From Castellaniella ginsengisoli (GTDB lineage Bacteria > Pseudomonadota > Gammaproteobacteria > Burkholderiales > Burkholderiaceae_B), in assembly GCF_039523235.1 (NCBI RefSeq), contig NZ_BAAAEX010000001.1: a stretch of 64,000 nt of DNA; one strand, written 5' to 3'. Below the pieces are notes generated by a model. That model saw only the letters and a list, made by a program, of their open reading frames with translations, searched no databases and had not been told where the DNA came from. Positions 40,833-50,270 of this stretch are shown piece after piece. A program made the translations under genes and the position numbers. Numbering within the stretch: the stretch's first letter is position 1; each line of letters starts with the position of its first letter.

Positions 40833-43387
40833 TGAAAAAAGAGGCTAAGACGATGAGTTGTATGCAAGCGAGTGAGTGCGAGGCATCCACGGCGCGACAT
40901 CTGAAAATGTCGTCCTTGATTGATTCATTCTCTGGTGTTGCGTTGGCGCTCATCCTGCAGACTGGCTGGCGGTTGCCTGTGGGTATAGGAGTGGGCGAAA
41001 TGATCCTGTCGATCACCATGTTGATGGGCTTTGTTGTGACAGCATTGACCTGGAAATCCAGAGAGGGGTTCGCGTTTCATGGTGTACGGCATTGGGGGCC
41101 GCTACTGATTGCTGGGTATCTGTTTGTTGTGCTTTTACCGCAAACCTGGCATTTCTCATCGATTAATCTGATAGGGAGTTCGATGAGGGATTGGGTGGCC
41201 TATGCGTTCAGTTTGATGTTCTTGTGCAGCATCGCTTTCCGCCCGACGCATTATCGTCGCATGGCGGTTTCTCTGATTGCCGGTTTGTTGTTTATTTGGA
41301 TTCTGGTTCTGGTATTTGGATCTTCGGGCGAGGTGTGGTATTTGGCGGCACGTTTCAGGGGAGGGGCGCTCAATCCTAATCAAGTGGCCTTGTACGTGCT
41401 TTGCAGCTTGCTTTTGCTGTTGGTTTATATGCGACATGTCCCGTTGATTTTCTCGGCGCTGCTGGGACTGGCTGTCTTTGGGTATCTGGCGCAATCGAAT
41501 GCGGCCAAGGTTTCAATGGCTGTTTTTGTATTGGCGGGCTGTTTTGCTATTTTTATTCCCTATTTGAAATTTAGGACGCGCCTGTTGTGGTTTTTGCTGG
41601 CCATGGGATTGGTTTGGCTGTTTTTTGGGCATGAGCTTATCAGCAATATAGAGGCGCGGTGGGCTGCGGTCGATTATGGAGATGCCCGGCGGTTGCTTTT
41701 TTTTCATGGAATCGATGCTTGGCTTTCTTCGATGCCGAGTTTTCTATTCGGATTTGGGGCTGGTAGCTATTCAGGCATGGGTGCTCCATTTCAAGGCTCG
41801 GAAGTGCACAATACGGTGATCGATGCGCTGACAATTGGTGGATTTCCGATGTTGTTTGCGGTCTATCTGTTTCCAGTGTGCGCATGGTTCCTTGCCTACC
41901 GGCAGGGGCGCATCTTGATTTTCAGCGCGCTGTCGGCGGTTATTGTCTTTTCTTTCTTTCATCACGTGGCTCGTCAACCTATTTATTGGCTGGCGGGGTA
42001 TGGTGTATTGGCGTACCTGGTTGAGGCTGGGCGCTTGGCAAAACCGAAGCACGCCGGGGTTTATCGAGAGCAAGATGGATCCAGACTGAAGGTGCTGTTT
42101 ATCAGCTATTTCTTCCCACCTTACAATGCGATCGGAGCAGTACGCACTGGCAAGATGGTGCGGCGATTGCTGGATGCCGGGCATGATGTGCGGGTGATCT
42201 CCGCAGGTCGCCAGGGTCTTCCGCAGACTTTGAGCATGAAAATGCCGGCGGGGATCGTGAACTACACCGACTGGATCGATGTGAATATGTTTATTGCTCG
42301 TGCGTTGGGCAAAGGCACGATAGCCAAGGCTAAGTCTACTGCCACAATGCCGAACCTCCAGACGGACTGGTTTTCTCGGCTAGTCGGTGCGGCGGGGCGC
42401 TTTTATGTGTCCTGGATGTATGTGCCAGATCGGTATATCGGTTGGTTTTTCTTTGCGCGCAAGGCCTGTCAACAGACAATCGACGAAGGATGGCGGCCCG
42501 ACATCATTTACGCATCCGCGACACCTTATACGGCCTTGATGGTGGCCTCCAGTATTGGGCGGAGGTATCGCATTCCATGGGTGGGCGAACTGCGGGATCT
42601 GTGGACGGACAATCCGTATGCGCACCACCGGGCCATATCCAAATGGCTGGAACGCCGAACCTTGCGGACGGCTGCCGCATTGGTGACGGTTTCAGAGCCG
42701 CTGGCCAAGGTCCTAGCGGACAAGTATCCAAGCCCTTGCCACGTGATCATGAACGGGTTTGATGCGGAGGATTTCTCCGGAGGGGCCGGGCCTCAGGCGG
42801 ATAGGTCGGGAACAGAGAATCGACGTCTGAAGATCGTGTACACGGGGCAGCTCTACGCGGGGCGTCGCGATCCGACGAAGCTGTTTCAGGCCTTGTCGAT
42901 GGATCGTTCCCTGATGTCGCAGGTGGATGTGTGGTTTTATGGCCCCAATCTGGCGTGGGTGGCGGATCTGGCGGTGGAATATGGCGTACAAGACGCCGTT
43001 TGTGTGCATGAGCCGATCACTCGTGAGGAGGCCATCAGAGAGCAGCAACAGGCGGATGTGCTGTTGCTGCTGACCTGGGACGATCCTCGGGAAAGAGGGG
43101 TTCTGACAGGAAAGCTGTTTGAGTACATTGGTGCGGGCAGGCCGATCCTAGTTTTGGGCCATGTTGGGGGCGATGCGGCTGCCTTGGTGCGCCGGGAGGG
43201 CTTTGGGATGGCTTCCAGTGATCCCGCGGAAATTCTTGGGTTTTTGTCCGATTTGTTGTCGAACCCCGCGGCAGGTGTGCGCTATGATCGCGCGTTCCGT
43301 GATCGGGCCGGGGCGTATGAGCGTGGGCAGCAGGTGGAGAGACTCGTGAGCGTATTTCGTGCGGTTCGAGTCTCGGAGGATGCGTAA
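40829..43387 (+). CDS. Fusion: Wzy-like polymerase + GT4 glycosyltransferase
   Basis: An 852-residue protein read from ATG 40829, which overlaps the upstream stop. Residues 1-about 405 contain 11-12 hydrophobic segments and Wzy_C-type motifs (RFRGGALNPNQVALYV; FGFGAGSYSGMG followed by SEVHNTVIDALTIGG). Residues about 419-852 form a full GT4 domain (VLFISYFFPPYNAIGAVRTGK; VGELRDLWTDNPYAH; IVYTGQLYAGRRDP; TGKLFEYIGAGRPILV). No stop or start codon pair separates the two, and the linker is short (KHAGVYREQDGS). The next gene is a paralogue of the polymerase half alone. Confidence 0.82.
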   Translation: MMKKEAKTMSCMQASECEASTARHLKMSSLIDSFSGVALALILQTGWRLPVGIGVGEMILSITMLMGFVVTALTWKSREGFAFHGVRHWGPLLIAGYLFVVLLPQTWHFSSINLIGSSMRDWVAYAFSLMFLCSIAFRPTHYRRMAVSLIAGLLFIWILVLVFGSSGEVWYLAARFRGGALNPNQVALYVLCSLLLLLVYMRHVPLIFSALLGLAVFGYLAQSNAAKVSMAVFVLAGCFAIFIPYLKFRTRLLWFLLAMGLVWLFFGHELISNIEARWAAVDYGDARRLLFFHGIDAWLSSMPSFLFGFGAGSYSGMGAPFQGSEVHNTVIDALTIGGFPMLFAVYLFPVCAWFLAYRQGRILIFSALSAVIVFSFFHHVARQPIYWLAGYGVLAYLVEAGRLAKPKHAGVYREQDGSRLKVLFISYFFPPYNAIGAVRTGKMVRRLLDAGHDVRVISAGRQGLPQTLSMKMPAGIVNYTDWIDVNMFIARALGKGTIAKAKSTATMPNLQTDWFSRLVGAAGRFYVSWMYVPDRYIGWFFFARKACQQTIDEGWRPDIIYASATPYTALMVASSIGRRYRIPWVGELRDLWTDNPYAHHRAISKWLERRTLRTAAALVTVSEPLAKVLADKYPSPCHVIMNGFDAEDFSGGAGPQADRSGTENRRLKIVYTGQLYAGRRDPTKLFQALSMDRSLMSQVDVWFYGPNLAWVADLAVEYGVQDAVCVHEPITREEAIREQQQADVLLLLTWDDPRERGVLTGKLFEYIGAGRPILVLGHVGGDAAALVRREGFGMASSDPAEILGFLSDLLSNPAAGVRYDRAFRDRAGAYERGQQVERLVSVFRAVRVSEDA

Positions 43388-43397
43388 AGGTAGATAG

Positions 43398-44699
43398 ATG
43401 AAGATGGTTACACGAGCCCTGCTCGCAGCAGGGCTGATCACGGCAACAATGACCAGGCTGCGTCCTTTCGAGACTCCCTTTGGTGTGGGCGAGGTGTTGC
43501 TGTTGCTGTTCATTCTGGTTGTGTTGCCGGGATGGTTGCAGGGGGCTTTGCGGCATCGTCTGGCTGCGAAGCCGTGGCAGCACGTATCTTTGGTAGGGTG
43601 CTATGCCGCTTTGTTTCTCGTGTTGATGGTGGGATGTTGGCAGGGGAATCAGTCGGGCTTGAATCCCTATGCAGGGTCGGTTCGTGACATGCTGGCCTAT
43701 GCGTTCTGTTTTCTGGTGTCCGCCGGAATCGTTGTGAATAGTGATGGGCCGGGTGATGTGGCGAGAACTTTGCGCGATCTGACGTGGGTGGGTCTTTCTG
43801 TTTCAGCCATCATTTGGATTTGGGCGATAGCGTTTGGAGCATTGGGTGAGTTCAATCTTTGGTATGGCGGATATGGTGTCAGATTCACCGGCCTCGCCAT
43901 CAATCCGAATCAGAATGCTTTGCTGCTGGTGAGCCTTCCGTTTCTGTTGTTTTTTCTGTTACGCACCTCAGCGGCAGGCCTTTGGGAACGGCGATTCGGA
44001 ATAGCTGTCGGGGCTGTTGGACTGGCTGCGGGTTGGAGTACGGGAAGCGCGGCCTTGCGATTCATCTGGATTGCCCTGATTCCCATGATGATTATGGCGG
44101 GAATGTTCTTTCATTCGGAATTACAGCGTGCGCGGCGTGATTATGCGCTGACGGTCGGTTTGGGTGCCATGCTGATATTCCTGTCGTCTGAATCGATGGT
44201 GTCCAGAGTGCATTATTTGTTTGATGACGTACTTCCAGGCACAGGGACGATGAATGCGGAGCAGATGATGCTGACTGGCGGAGCAGGATGGACGGATCGG
44301 CTGACTCTTTGGGAGAACGCTTGGGTGGTCCTTCAGGGTTCACCTGTTTTTGGGTATGGGCCAGGTGCTCTTTCCGGGATGAGCGGGCCGTTCGGAGGGT
44401 CCGAAGCGCACAATAGCCTGCTGGATTGGATGATGGCGACCGGCTTTCTGGGCGGCGTGGTGTTGACGGCGCTGGTGTCGGTCGTGCTCTGGCGAAGCGC
44501 TCGCCAGGGGAATATCGAATTGTTCTTTGCGTTGTTGGCGCTTTGGGCATTCAGTATGGCCCATCATGTTCTCAGGCATCCCTGGATGTGGGCGATGTTG
44601 ACGCTTTTGGCTGTGCATGCCGGCGGCGTGTACAGCAGGAAGTCGCGTGCAGGAAGTACCCGGAATGACGCAAAGGCGGACGGGACATGTGCGGGATAA
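43398..44699 (+). CDS. wzy: Wzy-like O-antigen polymerase (paralogue of preceding N-terminal half)
   Basis: A 433-residue polytopic membrane protein. Motifs correspond one-to-one with the fusion upstream: RFTGLAINPNQNALLL, GYGPGALSGMSGPFGG, SEAHNSLLDWMMATGF and MAHHVLRHPWMW. The conserved His-Asn in the long periplasmic loop is the Wzy_C signature. It would polymerise undecaprenyl-linked repeat units; ligase activity is the alternative. Its 3' end overlaps the second AsnB-like gene by 13 nt. Confidence 0.8.
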   Translation: MKMVTRALLAAGLITATMTRLRPFETPFGVGEVLLLLFILVVLPGWLQGALRHRLAAKPWQHVSLVGCYAALFLVLMVGCWQGNQSGLNPYAGSVRDMLAYAFCFLVSAGIVVNSDGPGDVARTLRDLTWVGLSVSAIIWIWAIAFGALGEFNLWYGGYGVRFTGLAINPNQNALLLVSLPFLLFFLLRTSAAGLWERRFGIAVGAVGLAAGWSTGSAALRFIWIALIPMMIMAGMFFHSELQRARRDYALTVGLGAMLIFLSSESMVSRVHYLFDDVLPGTGTMNAEQMMLTGGAGWTDRLTLWENAWVVLQGSPVFGYGPGALSGMSGPFGGSEAHNSLLDWMMATGFLGGVVLTALVSVVLWRSARQGNIELFFALLALWAFSMAHHVLRHPWMWAMLTLLAVHAGGVYSRKSRAGSTRNDAKADGTCAG

Positions 44700-46651
44700 C
44701 GGGCTTCTGGCAACCGGGGTCGTTTGCAGGACTGGAGGCGCGTACGCGCCGGATGGCGGATGCCTTGAGCCATCGGGGGCCGGATGATAGCGGCGTCTGG
44801 GTTGATGAGGTCGCAGGCCTTGCTTTGGGCCACCGCCGCCTGTCCATCGTGGAACTGTCCGCCGCCGGCCACCAGCCGATGCACTCGTCCTGCGGCCGGT
44901 ATGTGCTGGTCTTCAACGGTGAAATCTACAACCATCTGGATCTGCGGGCTGGGCTCGGTGATACCGGACGAGAGTGGCGCGGGCACTCGGATACTGAAAC
45001 CCTGCTGGCATGCATCCAGTCCTGGGGACTGAAACGAACCCTGGAGCAGGCGGTCGGCATGTTTGCGCTGGCCTTATGGGATCGGCAACGCCAGATGCTC
45101 AGTCTGGCGCGGGACCGCTTGGGTGAAAAACCCTTGTATTGGGGCTGGCAAGGCGACATGCTGCTGTTCGGCTCAGAACTGAAAGCTTTGCGGGCGCATC
45201 CGGATTTCCGGGGCGCAGTGGACAGGGGGGCGCTGGCGTTGTATTTGCGTCATGGCTACGTGCCGACGCCGTGGTCGATCTATCAGGATGTGTTCAAGCT
45301 GCCGCAGGGCCAATGGATCGATATTCCTCTGGGGCAGGGGGCATTCGTAGCCAAGGCGGCTGCTCCGCAGCCGTTCTGGAATTTCAACGAGATCGTCGCC
45401 CAGGGATGCGCGCAGCCATTTGCCGGCGATGAGACGGCGGCAATCGATGCTCTGGAATCAAGGCTGTCGGACACGATCGGACAGCAGATGTTGGCCGATG
45501 TGCCTGTCGGGGCGTTTTTCAGCGGCGGAATCGACAGCACTACGGTAGTGTCGTTGATGCAAAAGCTCAGCGCCAAGCCCGTGCGGACCTTTACGATTGG
45601 TTTCAGCGGCAGTGAATATGACGAGGCCGCGCATGCTTTGGCGATTGCCAGGCATCTGGGGACGGACCACATGCCGCTGCTTGTGCGGCCAGAAGATGCG
45701 CTGGATGTGATCCCTTTGTTGCCGCGCATGTATTGTGAGCCGCTCAGCGCGGACTCGCAGATTCCCTTGTATTTGATCAGCAAGCTGGCGCGGCAGCACG
45801 TCACGGTGGCCCTGAGCGGCGATGGCGGCGATGAGCTGTTCGGCGGGTATAACCGGTATTTGGGCGCGCGCCGTGTCTGGTTGCGCTTGCAGTCCATGCC
45901 AGGGCCTGTCCGGCGTGCCTGCGCGGCGTTTTTGCGCAGTTTGTCGCCTGCCGGCTGGGACCGTTTGTTTGCTTTCGCCAAGCCGGTATTACCCGAAAAA
46001 TTCAGACTGGCGATTCCGGGCACCAAGGCCCAGAAGCTGGCCGATGTGCTGGAGCTGGATACCGAGATGGACTATTTCCGTCGCCTGACCAGCCATTGGC
46101 AAGACCCTGCGAGTGTCGTGCTGGGGGGGGATGAGCATCCTGCACTGATGACGAGTCCGGCATCTCAGCCGCAAGCGGATTGCTTCGAGCACTGGATGAT
46201 GGCGATGGATGCGCAGACGTTCCTGCCGGACGAGGTGATGGCGAAGGTGGATCGTGCTGCGATGGCGGCCAGCCTGGAAACGCGGGCGCCCTTGCTCGAT
46301 CATCGTGTGGTGGAGTTGGCGTGGCGAATGCCGCTGTGCATGAAAATCCGTGATGGCCAGGGCAAGTGGCTGCTGCGGCAAGTGCTGTACCGGCACGTGC
46401 CCCGTGAATTGGTCGAACGCCCCAAAAAAGGCTTCGGGATTCCGATTGATGACTGGCTGCGTGGTCCCCTGCGGTCCTGGGCGGAAGGCTTGTTGGACGA
46501 GGATCGTTTGCGGGCCGAGGGCTATTTTGACCCTGCGCCAATTCGTATGCGCTGGCGTCAGCACGTGCGGGGCAGCCATAACTGGCAGTACCAGCTCTGG
46601 CCGATCCTGATGTTCCAGGCCTGGTTGTCCAGCGAGGGCGGCGTGGCATGA
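44687..46651 (+). CDS. AsnB-like glutamine-hydrolysing amidotransferase (second copy)
   Basis: A 654-residue asparagine synthase family protein with Cys2 (MCGITGFW) and SGGIDST (about 279-285). It is collinear along its whole length with the copy at 35869 (GEIYNH, GHSDTE and ALSGDGGDELFGGY in both). Having two suggests two different uronic acids are amidated, or one duplication product has been retained for a changed repeat unit. GC content is typical of the surrounding high-GC part, unlike its upstream neighbours in the island. It overlaps the following glycosyltransferase by 4 nt. Confidence 0.85.
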   Translation: MCGITGFWQPGSFAGLEARTRRMADALSHRGPDDSGVWVDEVAGLALGHRRLSIVELSAAGHQPMHSSCGRYVLVFNGEIYNHLDLRAGLGDTGREWRGHSDTETLLACIQSWGLKRTLEQAVGMFALALWDRQRQMLSLARDRLGEKPLYWGWQGDMLLFGSELKALRAHPDFRGAVDRGALALYLRHGYVPTPWSIYQDVFKLPQGQWIDIPLGQGAFVAKAAAPQPFWNFNEIVAQGCAQPFAGDETAAIDALESRLSDTIGQQMLADVPVGAFFSGGIDSTTVVSLMQKLSAKPVRTFTIGFSGSEYDEAAHALAIARHLGTDHMPLLVRPEDALDVIPLLPRMYCEPLSADSQIPLYLISKLARQHVTVALSGDGGDELFGGYNRYLGARRVWLRLQSMPGPVRRACAAFLRSLSPAGWDRLFAFAKPVLPEKFRLAIPGTKAQKLADVLELDTEMDYFRRLTSHWQDPASVVLGGDEHPALMTSPASQPQADCFEHWMMAMDAQTFLPDEVMAKVDRAAMAASLETRAPLLDHRVVELAWRMPLCMKIRDGQGKWLLRQVLYRHVPRELVERPKKGFGIPIDDWLRGPLRSWAEGLLDEDRLRAEGYFDPAPIRMRWRQHVRGSHNWQYQLWPILMFQAWLSSEGGVA

Positions 46652-47775
46652 GGCTATTGCTGGTGGGGGGGTTCGCGGAATCCCTGCTGAATTTCCGCGG
46701 GGCGCTGATTGACGATTTGCTAAGGGCCGGCGTTGAAGTTCATGTGGCGGCTCCGGGGCTGGCCGATGGCGAGTGCCGGCAGGCGCTGCTGGCACGTGGC
46801 GCGGTGCCGCACGATATCGCTTTGCGCCGGACGGGCATGAATCCCGTGGCGGATCTTGCGGCCCTGTATGGTTTATGGCGCTTGATGCGCCGCTTGCGTC
46901 CGGATGTATTCCTTGGCTATACGATCAAGCCTGTGATCTATGGTTTGCTGGCCGCCCGGCTTGCGGGGGTGAGCCGGCGTTATGCACTGATCACTGGCTT
47001 GGGCTATGCCTTTCAGGATCGGCCGGAGGGGTTCAAGGCGCGGCTGGTCGCTGGCTTGGCGCGGGGTCTTTACCGGCTGGCGCTGCTCGCTGCAGATCGT
47101 GTGTTTTTCCAGAATCCGGACGATCAGGCCTTGTTTCGTTCCGTCGGCCTGTTGGGCGCTAAGACTCCATCAGCAGTGGTGAATGGTTCAGGCGTTGATG
47201 TGCAGTACTTTAAAAAGACCCGAGTGCCGGATGGGCAGGTCAAGTTTCTCCTGATTGCGCGCTTGCTGGGAGCCAAGGGGGTGCGAGAGTATGCCCAGGC
47301 GGCTGGCCGGCTACGGCGTGAATTTCCGTCCGCCGTGTTCCGTTTGGCCGGTTGGATTGATGGCGGGCCGGACTCGATCAGTGCCGATGAACTGCAGTCG
47401 TGGGTGAACGAGGGCAATGTGGAATATTTGGGGCGTTTGGACGATGTGCGGCCGGCACTACAGGATTGCTGCGTGTATGTGTTGCCTTCGTACCGAGAGG
47501 GAACGCCCCGCACGGTGCTGGAAGCCATGGCGATCGGACGAGCGGTGGTGACGACGGATGCCCCTGGGTGCCGGGAGACGGTTGTCGAAGGGGTAAATGG
47601 CTATCTGGTGCCCGTTGGATCAAGCGATAGGCTGGCGGATGCCATGCGGCGTTTTTTGGGGGAGCCATCTTTGGCTCGGGAAATGGGTGAGCAGTCTCGT
47701 CGGATTGCGGAAGAGCGCTACGATGTTCAGCAGGTAAATGCCGAGATGTTGCGGGGCATGGAGATTTCACATTGA
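46648..47775 (+). CDS. GT4 glycosyltransferase (PglA/WbpT-like)
   Basis: A 375-residue GT-B enzyme. SLLNFRGALIDDLLRAGVEV, RRTGMNPVADLAALYGLW, LGYTIKPVIYGLLAARLAG and LITGLGYAFQ are the hallmarks of the family that adds the second sugar to undecaprenyl-PP-linked diacetamido sugars. The donor site is SYREGTPRTVLEAMAIGRAV. Directly followed by pglC, pglD, pglE and pglF homologues, it probably acts on the sugar they make and load. A close paralogue lies at 57882. Confidence 0.85.
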   Translation: MRLLLVGGFAESLLNFRGALIDDLLRAGVEVHVAAPGLADGECRQALLARGAVPHDIALRRTGMNPVADLAALYGLWRLMRRLRPDVFLGYTIKPVIYGLLAARLAGVSRRYALITGLGYAFQDRPEGFKARLVAGLARGLYRLALLAADRVFFQNPDDQALFRSVGLLGAKTPSAVVNGSGVDVQYFKKTRVPDGQVKFLLIARLLGAKGVREYAQAAGRLRREFPSAVFRLAGWIDGGPDSISADELQSWVNEGNVEYLGRLDDVRPALQDCCVYVLPSYREGTPRTVLEAMAIGRAVVTTDAPGCRETVVEGVNGYLVPVGSSDRLADAMRRFLGEPSLAREMGEQSRRIAEERYDVQQVNAEMLRGMEISH

Positions 47776-48365
47776 AAAGGCTGCTGGATATTCTGGGAGC
47801 GGGCTTGGGGTTGATGATCCTGTCGCCGGTGATCCTGGTGCTGGCCTGGATGATTCGACGTCGGCTGGGGAGTCCTGTTTTGTTCCGACAGATGCGGCCG
47901 GGTCTGCACGGACGCCCCTTTTACATGATCAAGTTCCGTACGATGCGGGATGCGGTGGGCACGGATGGCCAGCCGTTGCCGGATGCAGAGCGGATGACGC
48001 CTTTTGGCCGCTTGCTGCGGTCCACCAGCCTCGATGAATTGCCCGAACTGTGGAATGTGCTCAAGGGCGACATGAGTCTGGTCGGTCCGCGTCCCTTGCT
48101 GATGGAATACCTCCCTCTATATACGCCGGATCAGGCCCGCCGTCATGAAGTGCGCCCGGGGATCACCGGTTGGGCGCAGGTCAACGGGCGCAATGCACTC
48201 GGTTGGGAAGACAAATTTCGTCTGGACGTGTGGTACGTGGATAATCAGTCGCTGTGGCTGGATTTGAAGATTCTGTACTTGACGGTGAAAAAGGTGCTGG
48301 TTCGCGATGGGATCAGCGCAGAGGGCGAGGCGACGATGTCAAAGTTTACGGGGCGCCATGAATAG
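47772..48365 (+). CDS. pglC: Initiating undecaprenyl-phosphate sugar phosphotransferase (PglC-like)
   Basis: A 197-residue monotopic phosphoglycosyltransferase with a TTG start overlapping the previous stop (TTGA). One N-terminal hydrophobic segment (LLDILGAGLGLMILSPVILV) is followed by FYMIKFRTMRD, STSLDELPELWNVLKGDMSLVGPRP with the catalytic Asp-Glu pair, and RPGITGWAQVNGRN. It should transfer a sugar phosphate, most likely of the diacetamido-trideoxyhexose from PglF/E/D, to undecaprenyl phosphate and so start a glycan chain. Confidence 0.9.
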   Translation: MKRLLDILGAGLGLMILSPVILVLAWMIRRRLGSPVLFRQMRPGLHGRPFYMIKFRTMRDAVGTDGQPLPDAERMTPFGRLLRSTSLDELPELWNVLKGDMSLVGPRPLLMEYLPLYTPDQARRHEVRPGITGWAQVNGRNALGWEDKFRLDVWYVDNQSLWLDLKILYLTVKKVLVRDGISAEGEATMSKFTGRHE

Positions 48366-49011
48366 GCAGGTCCAGGTCGGCCATACCCTGGCGATCATGG
48401 GGGCCAGCGGCCACGGCAAGGTGGTGGCCGAAGCGGCGCTGGCGGCAGGCTGGAGCGCGGTGGAATTTTATGATCGGGCCTGGCCGGGCAAGCAGCGGGT
48501 TGGCCGCTGGGCGATCGTGGGGGATGATGCGGGCTTGGCAAGCGCGCTGAATCGCCTGGATGGAGTGGTGGTCGCGATAGGAAACAATCAAATCCGTCAG
48601 GTCTTGTTGACGCAACTGCGCCAGGCGGAGGCCAAGGTGGTGTCCGTTCTGCATCCGGCGGCGTGCGTGTCCGTGTCAGCCCGCGTGGAACCAGGGTCAG
48701 TCATCATGGCCGGCGCCATCGTCAATGCGGATGCCGTCATTGGCCTGGGGACGATACTCAACACGGCCTGCAGTGTGGACCACGACTGCATTCTGGGTGA
48801 TGCCGTTCACATCAGCCCGGGCGCGCATCTGGCGGGCGATGTGCATGTGGGGGATCGTTCGTGGATCGGGATCGGCGCGTCGGTGCGGCAAGGGGTTCGC
48901 ATCGGATCGGGGGTCATTGTGGGGGCTGGCGCTGCCGTCGTGTCTGATGTCGAAGATGACCTGACGGTGGTTGGCGTGCCAGCCCGGCCTCTCTCCCGAA
49001 GGGGGGCGTGA
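48358..49011 (+). CDS. pglD: UDP-4-amino-sugar N-acetyltransferase (PglD-like)
   Basis: A 217-residue protein. An N-terminal Rossmann-like part (LAIMGASGHGKVVAEAAL, GVVVAIGNNQIRQ) binds the UDP-sugar. A C-terminal left-handed beta-helix has CSVDHDCILGDAVHISPGAHLAG with the catalytic His. It acetylates the 4-amino group of the PglE product. Start ATG 48358 overlaps pglC by 8 nt; the upstream frame is a shadow of pglC. Confidence 0.9.
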   Translation: MNRQVQVGHTLAIMGASGHGKVVAEAALAAGWSAVEFYDRAWPGKQRVGRWAIVGDDAGLASALNRLDGVVVAIGNNQIRQVLLTQLRQAEAKVVSVLHPAACVSVSARVEPGSVIMAGAIVNADAVIGLGTILNTACSVDHDCILGDAVHISPGAHLAGDVHVGDRSWIGIGASVRQGVRIGSGVIVGAGAAVVSDVEDDLTVVGVPARPLSRRGA

Positions 49012-49084
49012 TCGCGGGCAATCGTTTTCTCGCGCGCGTTTTACGGTTTTACAATGCCTTACTTTCGAATCGTTGGATGCTGAC

Positions 49085-50260
49085 GTGTTGAACACCTCCT
49101 TTCCGCCCTGGCCTTCGTTCACTGCTGAAGAAGCCGATGCCGCCCGCAACGTCATCCTGTCCAACCGGGTGAACTACTGGACGGGTCAGGAATGCCGCGA
49201 ATTCGAGCGTGAATTCGCGGCCTGGACGGAAACACGCCACGCGATCGCCCTGGCCAACGGCACGGTGGCGCTGGATCTGGCGCTTCAGGGGCTGGGGATT
49301 GGGGCGGGGGACGAGGTCATCGTCACGCCCCGTACGTTCCTGGCCTCGGCATCCTGTATCGTCAACGCGGGCGCCGTCCCCGTGTTCGCCGACGTCGATC
49401 AGGATTCCCAGAACATCACGGTCGACACGATTCGCGCAGTGCTGACTCCGCGCACGAAGGCAGTGATTTGCGTGCACTTGGCGGGCTGGCCCTGCGACAT
49501 GGATCCCATCATGGACTTGGCCCGCGAACGAAATCTGTTCGTGATCGAGGACTGCGCCCAGGCGCATGGGGCTCGCTACAAGGGGCGGCCGGTGGGATCC
49601 ATCGGCCACGTGGGCGCCTGGTCGTTTTGCCAGGACAAGATCATGACCACGGGCGGCGAGGGCGGCATGGTCACGACCAATGATCCAGATCTCTGGAAAC
49701 GCATGTGGGCGTACAAGGACCACGGCAAGTCGTGGGATGCTGTCTACGAACGCCAGCATCCGCCGGGCTATCGCTGGTTGCACGAATCGTTCGGCACCAA
49801 TTGGCGCATGATCGAGGTCCAGGCCGCCATCGGCCGCATCCAATTGCGGCGCATGGCGGATTGGCAGGCCACGCGCCTGCGGCACGCCAGGCGGATCTGG
49901 GAATGCGCCCGGGCGCTGCCGGGTCTTCGAGTGCCCGCCGTGCCGGATTCCATCGATCACGCGGCCTATAAATGCTATGTGTTCCTGAACCTGGATGCCC
50001 TGGCGCCCGGGTGGACGCGTGAACGCATCATGCAAGCCATTGCGGATCGGGGGGTGCCGGTGTATTCGGGTTCGTGTTCCGAAATCTACCTGGAAAAAGC
50101 ATTCGACGGCACGGGCTTCCGGCCTGAGGAACGTTTGCAGGTGGCGCGTGCATTGGGCGAGACCAGCCTGATGTTCCTGGTGCATCCGACGCTGCGGGAC
50201 GAGCATCTCGACCGGACTTGCGAGGCGCTAAGCGCCGTGATGGCGCAGGCGACGGCATGA
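49085..50260 (+). CDS. pglE: UDP-4-keto-6-deoxy-GlcNAc 4-aminotransferase (PglE-like)
   Basis: A 391-residue DegT-family PLP enzyme. It has PLP Lys185 (WSFCQDKIMTTGGEGG), VIEDCAQAHGARYKG, and an N-terminus FPPWPSFTAEEADAARNV typical of PglE/WeeJ-type aminotransferases. It aminates C4 of the PglF product. The start is uncertain: GTG 49085 gives the family-length protein, but TTG 49088 is also possible. The frame is open further upstream only because of GC bias. A 73-nt gap with AT-rich sequence (gttttacggttttacaatg) separates it from pglD. Confidence 0.88.
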   Translation: MLNTSFPPWPSFTAEEADAARNVILSNRVNYWTGQECREFEREFAAWTETRHAIALANGTVALDLALQGLGIGAGDEVIVTPRTFLASASCIVNAGAVPVFADVDQDSQNITVDTIRAVLTPRTKAVICVHLAGWPCDMDPIMDLARERNLFVIEDCAQAHGARYKGRPVGSIGHVGAWSFCQDKIMTTGGEGGMVTTNDPDLWKRMWAYKDHGKSWDAVYERQHPPGYRWLHESFGTNWRMIEVQAAIGRIQLRRMADWQATRLRHARRIWECARALPGLRVPAVPDSIDHAAYKCYVFLNLDALAPGWTRERIMQAIADRGVPVYSGSCSEIYLEKAFDGTGFRPEERLQVARALGETSLMFLVHPTLRDEHLDRTCEALSAVMAQATA

Positions 50261-50270
50261 GGGCCGCCGC

